A stretch of DNA of 64,000 nt from assembly GCF_900177405.1 (NCBI RefSeq), contig NZ_LT840185.1, forward strand, positions 2,347,501 to 2,411,500. Reading direction: 5' to 3'. Below, in pieces: positions 56,252-64,000 of the stretch. The DNA comes from Allosphingosinicella indica (GTDB lineage Bacteria; Pseudomonadota; Alphaproteobacteria; Sphingomonadales; Sphingomonadaceae). The notes below the pieces were generated by a model. The model made no database searches. It was not told where the DNA came from and saw only the letters and a list, made by a program, of their open reading frames with translations. Position 1 is the stretch's first letter. Each line of letters opens with the position of its first letter. The translations under genes and the position numbers were made by a program.

Positions 56252-56734
56252 TTAGAGCCGCTCCAGCATGTAATCGGCGCTCGAGACGTTGAACGCGCCC
56301 GGCTCCTCGACATTGAGCTGCTCGACGACGCCATCCTTGACCAGCATCGAGAAGCGCTGGCCACGCTGGCCCAGGCCGAATTTGCTGCCGTCCATTGGCA
56401 GGCCCACGGCCTTGATGAAATCGCCATTGCCGTCGGCCAGCATCGTCACCTGGTCACCCGCGCCCGACTGATCGGCCCAGGCCTGCATCACGAAAGCGTC
56501 GTTGACGGCGGTGCAGGCGATCTCGTCCACGCCCTTGGCCTTGAGGTCGCCCGCCTTTTCGATGAAGCCCGGCAGGTGTCGCGCCGAGCAGGTCGGGGTG
56601 AAGGGGCCGGGCACGGAGAAGAGCGCAACCGTCTTGCCCGCGAAATAATCGCCGGTCGAAACCTGCTGCGGACCCTCGGCCGTCGCCTTCATGAAATTCG
56701 CGTCGGGAATGCGGTCGCCTACCTGGATGCTCAT
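56252..56734 (-). CDS. Peroxiredoxin (Prx5/redoxin type)
   Basis: A 160-residue thiol peroxidase. The peroxidatic cysteine is Cys49 in PGPFTPTCSARHLPGF. The N-terminus MSIQVGDRIPDANFMK is typical of the PRX5-like group, which reduces peroxides with glutathione, glutaredoxin or thioredoxin. I use ATG 56734; the longer frame to 56812 adds a nonfamily leader. Ends 4 bases after the YbjN-like gene on the opposite strand. Confidence 0.92.
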   Translation of the reverse strand: MSIQVGDRIPDANFMKATAEGPQQVSTGDYFAGKTVALFSVPGPFTPTCSARHLPGFIEKAGDLKAKGVDEIACTAVNDAFVMQAWADQSGAGDQVTMLADGNGDFIKAVGLPMDGSKFGLGQRGQRFSMLVKDGVVEQLNVEEPGAFNVSSADYMLERL

Positions 56735-56847
56735 GCGCTTGTCCTCTGCTCTAAGTGCGGTCGGCGGCGGCTCTAGCAAGGCGGACGGGCGCCGAACAGG
56801 GGGTGCGGCCATTGTCGGTGACTAGCGAGCGGGCCTATAGCGGAACG

Positions 56848-57408
56848 ATGGATGCCCCGCCTTTTCTCACCGGCCAGTTCCTTCTCGCGATGCCGGGGAT
56901 CGGCGATCCGCGGTTCGAGCGCGCGGTGATCGCGATGTGCGCGCACGACGAGGACGGCGCGCTCGGCATCGGGCTAGGGCGCACCTTGTCTGACATCGGC
57001 TTCCACGCGCTACTGAAGCAGCTCGACATCGATCCCGGCGTCGCGCCCGATTGCCGCATACATGCAGGTGGCCCGGTCGAGCCGCAGCGCGGCTTCATCA
57101 TCCACAGCCGGGATTGGGGCGGGGAGGGAAGCATCGACGTCGCCGGGCGCTGGACGCTGTCCGCGACGCTCGACATCCTCCGCGCTATCGCCGAGGGCAA
57201 GGGCCCGGAGCGTTGGATCGCAGCACTCGGCTATGCCGGCTGGGGTGCCGGTCAGCTTGAGCAGGAGATGAAACGCCACGGCTGGTTCACGACTGCGGGG
57301 GACGAGGCGTTGCTGTTTAAATCCGACGTCGGCGCACGCTGGGAGGATGGCTTTCGCGGCGCGGGCGTCGATCCGCGCTTGCTCGCGCTGGAATCCGGAA
57401 CGGCCTGA
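56848..57408 (+). CDS. YqgE/AlgH family protein
   Basis: It has 186 residues of the UPF0301/YqgE family: the start TGQFLLAMPGIGDPRFERAVI and HAGGPVEPQRGFIIHS are characteristic. Its biochemical role is unresolved. I use ATG 56848 because the family alignment begins there (MDAPPFLTGQ); the frame opens at 56755. It lies upstream of the ahcY regulatory region. Confidence 0.92.
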   Translation: MDAPPFLTGQFLLAMPGIGDPRFERAVIAMCAHDEDGALGIGLGRTLSDIGFHALLKQLDIDPGVAPDCRIHAGGPVEPQRGFIIHSRDWGGEGSIDVAGRWTLSATLDILRAIAEGKGPERWIAALGYAGWGAGQLEQEMKRHGWFTTAGDEALLFKSDVGARWEDGFRGAGVDPRLLALESGTA

Positions 57409-57416
57409 TCCGCACG

Positions 57417-57440
57417 ACATATAAAGATATCTTTATATGT
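57417..57440. promoter_or_regulatory. Perfect 24-bp palindrome, operator candidate for ahcY
   Basis: The half-site ACATATAAAGAT is followed directly by its exact reverse complement. It ends about 84 bases before ahcY, and the last base is part of a possible -35 element TTGAAT (57440-57445), with a weak TAAGGG 17 bases on. The ArsR-type regulator SahR is known to control S-adenosylhomocysteine genes in many proteobacteria, so it is my best guess for the ligand protein. Confidence 0.75.
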
Positions 57441-57523
57441 TGAATTGCGCGCTGCGAACCCGTAAGGGCGCGCCATAGCCGGCAGGCCGGCATCCCACAT
57501 CATTTTCTCAAGGAGCATCCCTC

Positions 57524-58936
57524 GTGGCCACTCAGGCGAAACCCGCGTTCGACGATTATGTGATCCGCGACATCGACCTCGCCGCCTTCGGCCGCAAGGA
57601 GATCGAGATCGCCGAGACCGAAATGCCGGGCCTGATGGCGCTCCGCTCCGAATATGGATCGTCGCAGCCGCTGAAGGGTGCGCGCATCACCGGTTCGCTG
57701 CACATGACGATCCAGACCGCGGTGCTGATCGAGACGCTGACCGCGCTCGGCGCCGAGGTCCGTTGGGCATCGTGCAACATCTTCTCCACCCAAGACCATG
57801 CCGCCGCCGCGATCGCCGCGTCGGGCGTCCCCGTCTTCGCCGTCAAGGGCGAGACGCTGGAGGAGTATTGGGATTATGCCGCGCGCATCTTCGATTGGGG
57901 GCAGGACGAGACCTGCAACATGATCCTCGACGACGGCGGCGACGCGACGATGTTCGCGCTGTGGGGCGCGCGCGTCGAGGCGGGCGAAGAGCTGTTCACG
58001 CCGACCAACGAGGAAGAGGAAATCTTCGCGGCGACGCTGAAGCGCTTCCTGAAGGAGCGTCCGGGCTACCTCACCAAGACGGTCGCCGCGATCAAGGGCG
58101 TCTCGGAAGAGACCACCACGGGCGTCCACCGCCTCTATGATCTCGCCAAGAAGGGCAAGCTCCCGTTCCCGGCGATCAACGTCAACGACAGCGTCACCAA
58201 GTCGAAGTTCGACAATCTCTACGGCTGCAAGGAATCGCTGGTCGACGCGATCCGCCGCGCGACCGACGTGATGCTCGCCGGCAAGGTCGCCTGCGTCGCC
58301 GGCTTCGGCGATGTCGGCAAGGGCTCGGCCGCCAGCTTGCGCAACGGCGGCGCGCGCGTCCTCGTCACCGAAGTCGATCCGATCTGCGCGCTGCAGGCGG
58401 CGATGGAAGGCTATGAGGTCGTGACGATGGAGGAAGCGGTGACCCGCGCCGACATCTTCGTCACCGCCACCGGCAACATGGACGTCATCACGCTCGATCA
58501 TATGCGCGCGATGAAGAACATGGCGATCGTGTCGAACATCGGCCACTTCGACAGCGAGATCCAGATCGGCGCGCTGGCCAACATGAAGTGGACCGAGATC
58601 AAGCCGCAGGTCGACGAGGTCGAGTTCCCCGACGGCAAGAAGATCATCGTCCTTTCGAAGGGCCGCCTCGTGAACCTCGGCAACGCCACCGGCCACCCGA
58701 GCTTCGTCATGTCCTCGTCCTTCACCAATCAGGTGCTCGCGCAGATCGAGCTGTGGGCCGAGGGCGGCAAGTACAAGAACGAAGTCTACGTCCTCCCCAA
58801 GCATCTCGACGAGAAGGTCGCGGCGCTGCACCTCGACAAGCTCGGCGTGAAGCTGACGACGCTCAACAAGAAGCAGGCCGATTATATCGGCGTGCCGGTC
58901 GAGGGTCCGTTCAAGCCGGACCACTATCGCTATTGA
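57524..58936 (+). CDS. ahcY: Adenosylhomocysteinase
   Basis: This hydrolyses S-adenosylhomocysteine to adenosine and homocysteine, clearing the product inhibitor of methylation. The NAD site [17 protein letters not shown] and catalytic regions ([43 protein letters not shown]) are intact, as is the C-terminal HYRY. GTG 57524 with AAGGAG upstream gives 470 residues, the long bacterial form. A palindromic operator candidate precedes it and a terminator hairpin follows. Confidence 0.96.
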   Translation: MATQAKPAFDDYVIRDIDLAAFGRKEIEIAETEMPGLMALRSEYGSSQPLKGARITGSLHMTIQTAVLIETLTALGAEVRWASCNIFSTQDHAAAAIAASGVPVFAVKGETLEEYWDYAARIFDWGQDETCNMILDDGGDATMFALWGARVEAGEELFTPTNEEEEIFAATLKRFLKERPGYLTKTVAAIKGVSEETTTGVHRLYDLAKKGKLPFPAINVNDSVTKSKFDNLYGCKESLVDAIRRATDVMLAGKVACVAGFGDVGKGSAASLRNGGARVLVTEVDPICALQAAMEGYEVVTMEEAVTRADIFVTATGNMDVITLDHMRAMKNMAIVSNIGHFDSEIQIGALANMKWTEIKPQVDEVEFPDGKKIIVLSKGRLVNLGNATGHPSFVMSSSFTNQVLAQIELWAEGGKYKNEVYVLPKHLDEKVAALHLDKLGVKLTTLNKKQADYIGVPVEGPFKPDHYRY

Positions 58937-58942
58937 TGGCGA

Positions 58943-58969
58943 ACGGGGCGGTGCCTGACGCCGCCCCGT
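58943..58969. terminator. Hairpin between convergent ahcY and oxygenase genes
   Basis: ACGGGGCGG (58943-58951) pairs with CCGCCCCGT (58961-58969) around 9 bases. It begins 6 bases after the ahcY stop and its last base belongs to the stop codon of the oxygenase gene on the minus strand. No U-tract follows. Confidence 0.55.
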
Positions 58970-59937
58970 CAGTCGATAAAGCGCTGCTGACGGATCCAGC
59001 GGCTGGCGATCAGCTTGACCCCGGTGGTTACGGGCAGCCCGGCGTGGATCGACCGCATGTCGGTCTCGCCGCCGGGCAGCAGATTGCGGAACAGCAGTGC
59101 ATCGCCGGTCTCGCCGCGCACCGACAGGTCCGCCTCCGGGAAAACGGTCTCGCCGCCCTCATAGTCCGCGTTCAGATAGACGAGCATCGTCATCACGCGC
59201 TGGTTCTCGAGCCCTGCGAGCGCGTCGAGATGCTTCTTATATTCCTGTCCCGGGCGGTAGCGCAGGATCTGCAGTGCCTCGCCTTGATCTTCCTTGGTCC
59301 CGCTCGCCGCCGCGATCCGCCGGTTCAGCGCGTGGATCACCGGATTCTCGATCGGCCAAGTGAAGATCGCCTGATCGGAGGTACGGATCGGGTTGCGGAT
59401 CTGCTCTCCCGTGGTCGGGTGCACCACCATCGCCGGCTGCATCAGCGGCATCGCCTGCGCGGCGAGATAGGCGCATTCGGTCTCGCTGAACAATTTGGGG
59501 AAGAGGCGGACGTCGGGCGAGGTGCCGATGATGCGCGGTTCGGGCAGCGCCTCGGCCGGATCGCCCTTGTCGTCCAGCGCCATTTCGCCGAGCAGATAGA
59601 GCTGCTGCCCGGCCTGCGGATCGATCGCGCTGCGCCGCCGCAGCAGATCGAGCGCGCCCGCCCAGTCCGCCGCTCCGCCGACCCCGGCTGCGAGGAAGTT
59701 GGTATAGATCACCCCGGCATGCGCGTCGCCGCCCTGCGCTGCGCGGAGGAACAGCCGCCGCGCCTCGTCCAGATCGCGCGGCAGATGCTGGCCCGTGCAG
59801 CGCCACACCGCGAGCACCCCGCAGGCCTCGGGATCGCCCTGCGCGACGCGCTGTTCGAGCAGCGTCCGGGCGTCCTCCGTTTTCCATTGGGAGACGAGCG
59901 ATTCGACATGCTGGCGGAGCGGCGCAGGGTTGTTCAT
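58969..59937 (-). CDS. 2-oxoglutarate/Fe(II) oxygenase, prolyl-4-hydroxylase type
   Basis: It has 322 residues. The N-terminal half consists of Sel1/TPR-like helical repeats (RTLLEQRVAQGDPEACGVLAV; RLFLRAAQGGDAHAGVIY). The C-terminal half is a P4Hc domain: metal ligands His-x-Asp in KKHLDAL and distal His in SIHAGLPV, and 2-oxoglutarate lysine in GVKLIASRW. The substrate is unknown. It begins about 85 bases from the divergent divL. Confidence 0.9.
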   Translation of the reverse strand: MNNPAPLRQHVESLVSQWKTEDARTLLEQRVAQGDPEACGVLAVWRCTGQHLPRDLDEARRLFLRAAQGGDAHAGVIYTNFLAAGVGGAADWAGALDLLRRRSAIDPQAGQQLYLLGEMALDDKGDPAEALPEPRIIGTSPDVRLFPKLFSETECAYLAAQAMPLMQPAMVVHPTTGEQIRNPIRTSDQAIFTWPIENPVIHALNRRIAAASGTKEDQGEALQILRYRPGQEYKKHLDALAGLENQRVMTMLVYLNADYEGGETVFPEADLSVRGETGDALLFRNLLPGGETDMRSIHAGLPVTTGVKLIASRWIRQQRFID

Positions 59938-60020
59938 CGCTTTACGCTATGGCCGGCGCGGTTCGCGCACAAGCGCCGCTCTTCCGTTGTGTCGCACTTG
60001 CTCCTAGACATCGGCGCAGC

Positions 60021-62387
60021 ATGGGTTCGGTCGAAATCTCGCGCCAGGCGCTCGGCATCATCGCCCTTGTCGCCGGCGTCTGGCTGGCGATCGCGCTGTT
60101 CCTGTCGCTCGCCGGGGCGCGCCGACTGCGCAGCGGTTCCGCGGTGGCAGACGAGGGGCGGCGCGCAAGGGCACTGCTCGACGCGGGGCCCGCAATCCCG
60201 GTGATCGTCGCGCCCGGCGGTGAGATCGAAGCGGACGCCCGCCTCGCCGACATTCTCGGCCTTTCCTATACGCCCTCCACCTTGCAGTCGCTTGCCGACA
60301 GCGATGCAGGCCTCGATCCGGGCGATGCCGAGCGGTTGCGCGAAGCGGTGGCGGGTGCCGCACGGGCCGGTGGCGCCTTCTCGCTTCACGTCGGCGTAAA
60401 CGGATCGGGCCGCCGTTTTCGGGTGGAGGGCGCGCCCGCGCCGCGCCCATGGAAGTCCGGCACCACCTTGCTCTGGTTGATCGACGCCACCGAAAGCGAA
60501 GTGCGACGCGCCGACCTGGAGGGCGAGGGCGAGCGGCTTTCGACCGCGCTCGATTCCCTTTCCGCGCTCATCGAGGCCGCGCCCTTCCCGATGTGGCACC
60601 GCGGACCGGACCTTCGCCTCGCGATGGTCAACAGCGCCTATGTCGCGGCCGTGGAAGGCGGCGATGCTCTTTCGGTGGTCACCTCGGGCATCGAACTGGT
60701 CGACGAAGGCGAGGGCGGCAGCCCGCTTAGCCAGGCAGAGGCGGTGCGCGAGCAAAGCGAGGTCGTGGCCCGTACCGTGCCCGCCACCATCGCCGGCGAG
60801 CGCCGGACGATGCGCGTGGTCGAGGTGCCGCTCAGCGACGCCGGCGTTGCGGGCTATGCGATCGACGTCGAGGATCGCGAGCAGGCGCGCGCCGAGCTTG
60901 CCCGCTTCGTCGCCGCGCAGCGCGACATGCTCGACAGGCTTTCCGCGGGCGTCGCGCATTTCGGGCGCGACCGGACGCTGATCTTCTTCAATCAGCCGTT
61001 CGCGCGGCTGTTTGCGCTGCGCAGCGACTTCCTGGCCGACGAGCCCGAATTCAACCGCGTGCTCGATGCGATGCGCGAACAAGCGCACCTGCCCGAAGTT
61101 CGCGACTATCCCGCGTGGCGCGAAGAGCGCGGCGGCTGGTTCATCGCCGGCCTCGCCGCCGAGGAAGAGGATTGGCTGCTCCCGAGCGGCAAGCACCTGC
61201 GCGTCGTCGCGCAGCCGCTGCCCGACGGCGGTCTGCTGCTGATCTTCGAGGACCGCACCGAGCAGATTCGCCTCGCATCGGCGCGTGACACGTTGCTGCG
61301 GGTGCGGACGGCGACCTTCGACAATTTGTTCGAGGCGATCGGCGTGTTCGCTTCGGACGGGCGGTTGCACCTCTGGAACAACCGTTTCCGCAATCTTTGG
61401 GCGTTCGAGGAGGAACAGCTTTCCGCGCATCCGCGGATCGACGCGCTCGTCCCGCACATCGCCGGCAAGCTCAAGAATCCGGGCCACGCCGCGCTGGTGC
61501 GCGAGCTGGTGCGCAGCGCGACCGTCGAACGCAAGCAGCGCAGCGGCCGGGTCAGCCTGCTCGACGGATCGGATTTCGAGTTTGCCGCGGTGCCGCTGCC
61601 CGACGGCAACGCGCTCTTCACCATGCTCGACGTGACCGACAGCCGCCGGATCGAGGCTGCGCTGCGCGAGCGGGCGGAGGCACTGGAGGAAGCGGACAAG
61701 CTCAAGACCGCCTTCGTCTCCAACATGAGCTATGAGCTCAGAACGCCGCTCACCTCGATCGCCGGCTTCGCCGAGATGCTGGAGGGTGGCTATGCCGGCA
61801 AGCTCGAAGCCCCCGCGACAGAATATGTCGCCGCGATCCTCGATTCGGTGAACCGGCTCGGCGTGCTGATCGACGACGTGCTCGATCTGACGCAGAGCGA
61901 CAGCGGCAGCCTGATGCTGAGCGAGGATGAGATCGATCTCGCCGCGCTGTGCGAGGAAGCGGCGGAAGCGGTGCAGGAGGCCGCCGCCGCCAAGGGCATC
62001 GATCTCGCGCTCGACATCGCGCCCTCGGCCGGCAGCGTGATCGGCGATCGGCGGCGGCTGCGCCAGGCGGTCGATCATGTCGTCAAGAATGCGGTCGACT
62101 ACACCCATGGCGGCGGCAGGGTGCTGCTCCACGCCAGCGGCGATGCGTCGGAAGCGGTGATCGCCGTGTCCGACAACGGTGCCGGCATCGCGCCGTTCGA
62201 GCAGGCCCGCGTGTTCGATCGCTTCCACCGCACTGCGGCGGCGCGGGGCGGCGATGGCGGCTCGCTCGGCCTCGGCTTGCCGCTCGCCCGCCAGTTCATC
62301 GAGGCGCACGGCGGCACCATCGCTTTGGTCTCCGAAGTGGGCGAGGGCACGACCGTCACGATCCACTTGCCGCGCCCCTTGCTGTGA
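60021..62387 (+). CDS. divL: Cell-cycle pseudokinase DivL
   Basis: It has 788 residues. After one N-terminal transmembrane helix (LGIIALVAGVWLAIALFLSL), several PAS-like regions extend to about 550. Then come the DHp and HATPase domains. The H-box reads SYELRTPLTSIAGFAEML: Tyr571 stands where a histidine kinase has His. This substitution defines DivL, which in Caulobacter activates CckA and thereby CtrA. ATP-binding boxes are present (KNAVDYTHG; DNGAGI; SLGLGLPLAR). I choose ATG 60021. tsaE overlaps its stop (GTGA). Confidence 0.9.
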   Translation: MGSVEISRQALGIIALVAGVWLAIALFLSLAGARRLRSGSAVADEGRRARALLDAGPAIPVIVAPGGEIEADARLADILGLSYTPSTLQSLADSDAGLDPGDAERLREAVAGAARAGGAFSLHVGVNGSGRRFRVEGAPAPRPWKSGTTLLWLIDATESEVRRADLEGEGERLSTALDSLSALIEAAPFPMWHRGPDLRLAMVNSAYVAAVEGGDALSVVTSGIELVDEGEGGSPLSQAEAVREQSEVVARTVPATIAGERRTMRVVEVPLSDAGVAGYAIDVEDREQARAELARFVAAQRDMLDRLSAGVAHFGRDRTLIFFNQPFARLFALRSDFLADEPEFNRVLDAMREQAHLPEVRDYPAWREERGGWFIAGLAAEEEDWLLPSGKHLRVVAQPLPDGGLLLIFEDRTEQIRLASARDTLLRVRTATFDNLFEAIGVFASDGRLHLWNNRFRNLWAFEEEQLSAHPRIDALVPHIAGKLKNPGHAALVRELVRSATVERKQRSGRVSLLDGSDFEFAAVPLPDGNALFTMLDVTDSRRIEAALRERAEALEEADKLKTAFVSNMSYELRTPLTSIAGFAEMLEGGYAGKLEAPATEYVAAILDSVNRLGVLIDDVLDLTQSDSGSLMLSEDEIDLAALCEEAAEAVQEAAAAKGIDLALDIAPSAGSVIGDRRRLRQAVDHVVKNAVDYTHGGGRVLLHASGDASEAVIAVSDNGAGIAPFEQARVFDRFHRTAAARGGDGGSLGLGLPLARQFIEAHGGTIALVSEVGEGTTVTIHLPRPLL

Positions 62388-62814
62388 TCGCGCTTCCCGG
62401 TCCTGCCGACACCGAAGCGTTGGGCGCAGCCTTGGGGTCACTGCTCCGCCCCGGCGACGTGGTCGCGCTCTCCGGTCCTCTCGGGGCGGGGAAGACGACT
62501 TTGGCGCGCGCCATATTGCGCGGTCTCGGCTTCGGCGGAGATGTAGCCAGCCCGAGTTTTCCGATCGTGATCGCTTACGAGCCGCCCGCACTCCGCCTGC
62601 CGCTTTGGCATGTCGATCTCTATCGCATCGAGCGCGCGCGGGAGATGGAGGAGCTCGGGCTCGACGATGCGCTGTTCGACAGCGCTTTGCTCATCGAATG
62701 GCCCGAGCGGCTTGGTGACCGTCTGTGGCGCCATGCGCTGCGGCTCGACCTCGATGTGTCGCCGGATGGCGCGCGCCGCTTGACAGCGCGGGTTCCGGAG
62801 GCATGGGAGGCGCG

Positions 62815-62830
<16 letters not shown>
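62384..62830 (+). CDS. tsaE: tRNA threonylcarbamoyladenosine biosynthesis ATPase TsaE
   Basis: This small ATPase is needed with TsaB/TsaD for t6A37 formation. It carries the Walker A GPLGAGKTTLAR, the conserved SPSFPIVIAYE and HVDLYRIERAREMEELGL. From GTG 62384, overlapping divL by 4 bases, it has 148 residues. The next gene overlaps its end by 16 bases. MtaB, which acts on the same t6A nucleotide, is encoded at 38480. Confidence 0.93.

Positions 62831-64000
<1,170 letters not shown>

Noticed and set aside
57409-57523. SAH or SAM riboswitch before ahcY
   Set aside because: I could not recognise the conserved core of either class; the palindrome explains regulation better. A covariance-model search would settle it.

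Overview
The window is a gene-dense, GC-rich chromosomal segment of an alphaproteobacterium, most likely a sphingomonad (Sphingomonas or a close relative). This rests on the gene order (nuo–birA–coaX–rnj; gltX/gltA beside comEC and lexA; ffh–rpsP–rimM; divL–tsaE–amgK–murU), on the alphaproteobacterial SOS box GAAC-N7-GAAC before lexA, and on the many ATGA/GTGA gene overlaps. I see no rRNA, CRISPR array, insertion sequence, integrase or prophage gene. No gap between genes exceeds about 180 bases.

Layout. 1-6564: distal half of the complex I operon (nuoI-J-K-L-M-N). 6590-10101: birA, coaX, rnj (RNase J) and a DUF1467 membrane protein. 10098-16527: an unusual block with a long coiled-coil membrane protein (minus strand), then an HPt-like protein, a two-domain membrane protein, a DUF2336 protein and a kinase-like protein. 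Three of these have lost the residues expected for catalysis or phosphotransfer. 16648-24855: an S41-type lipoprotein, gltX-gltA, comEC, a VOC protein, lexA and trpG. 24945-29210: lon, hup, tRNA-Val(CAC), an LLM-class oxidoreductase and tRNA-His(GUG). 29239-36822: an amino-acid dehydrogenase, a DMT exporter, the cytochrome c maturation operon ccmCDEFGHI and sodB.

36928-42204 (all minus): yciB, ftsY, mtaB and dapF as an overlapping operon, preceded by a GGDEF/EAL protein. 42394-48642 (mostly plus): ffh, rpsP, rimM, trmD and rplS, the usual translation/secretion operon, interrupted between rimM and trmD by a thioredoxin-reductase-like gene on the opposite strand and a serine hydrolase. 48700-57408: an M28 peptidase with a membrane domain, a DUF2189 protein, asd, an alpha/beta hydrolase, an M2 peptidase, a YbjN-like protein, a peroxiredoxin and YqgE. 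57524-64000: ahcY behind a perfect 24-bp palindrome, a 2OG-Fe(II) oxygenase, divL, tsaE, amgK and the start of murU.

How the parts fit together. Much of the window is core energy metabolism (complex I, citrate synthase, cytochrome c maturation), translation and protein targeting (FtsY, Ffh, ribosomal proteins, tRNA modification) and cell-cycle/envelope control (DivL, a possible TipN-like polarity protein, AmgK/MurU peptidoglycan recycling). Regulatory signals readable in the DNA are an SOS box at lexA, a sigma-32-like promoter at lon, a palindromic operator candidate at ahcY, a hairpin that would mask the rimM ribosome-binding site, and several intrinsic terminators. The best candidate for something undescribed is the block at 10098-16527.
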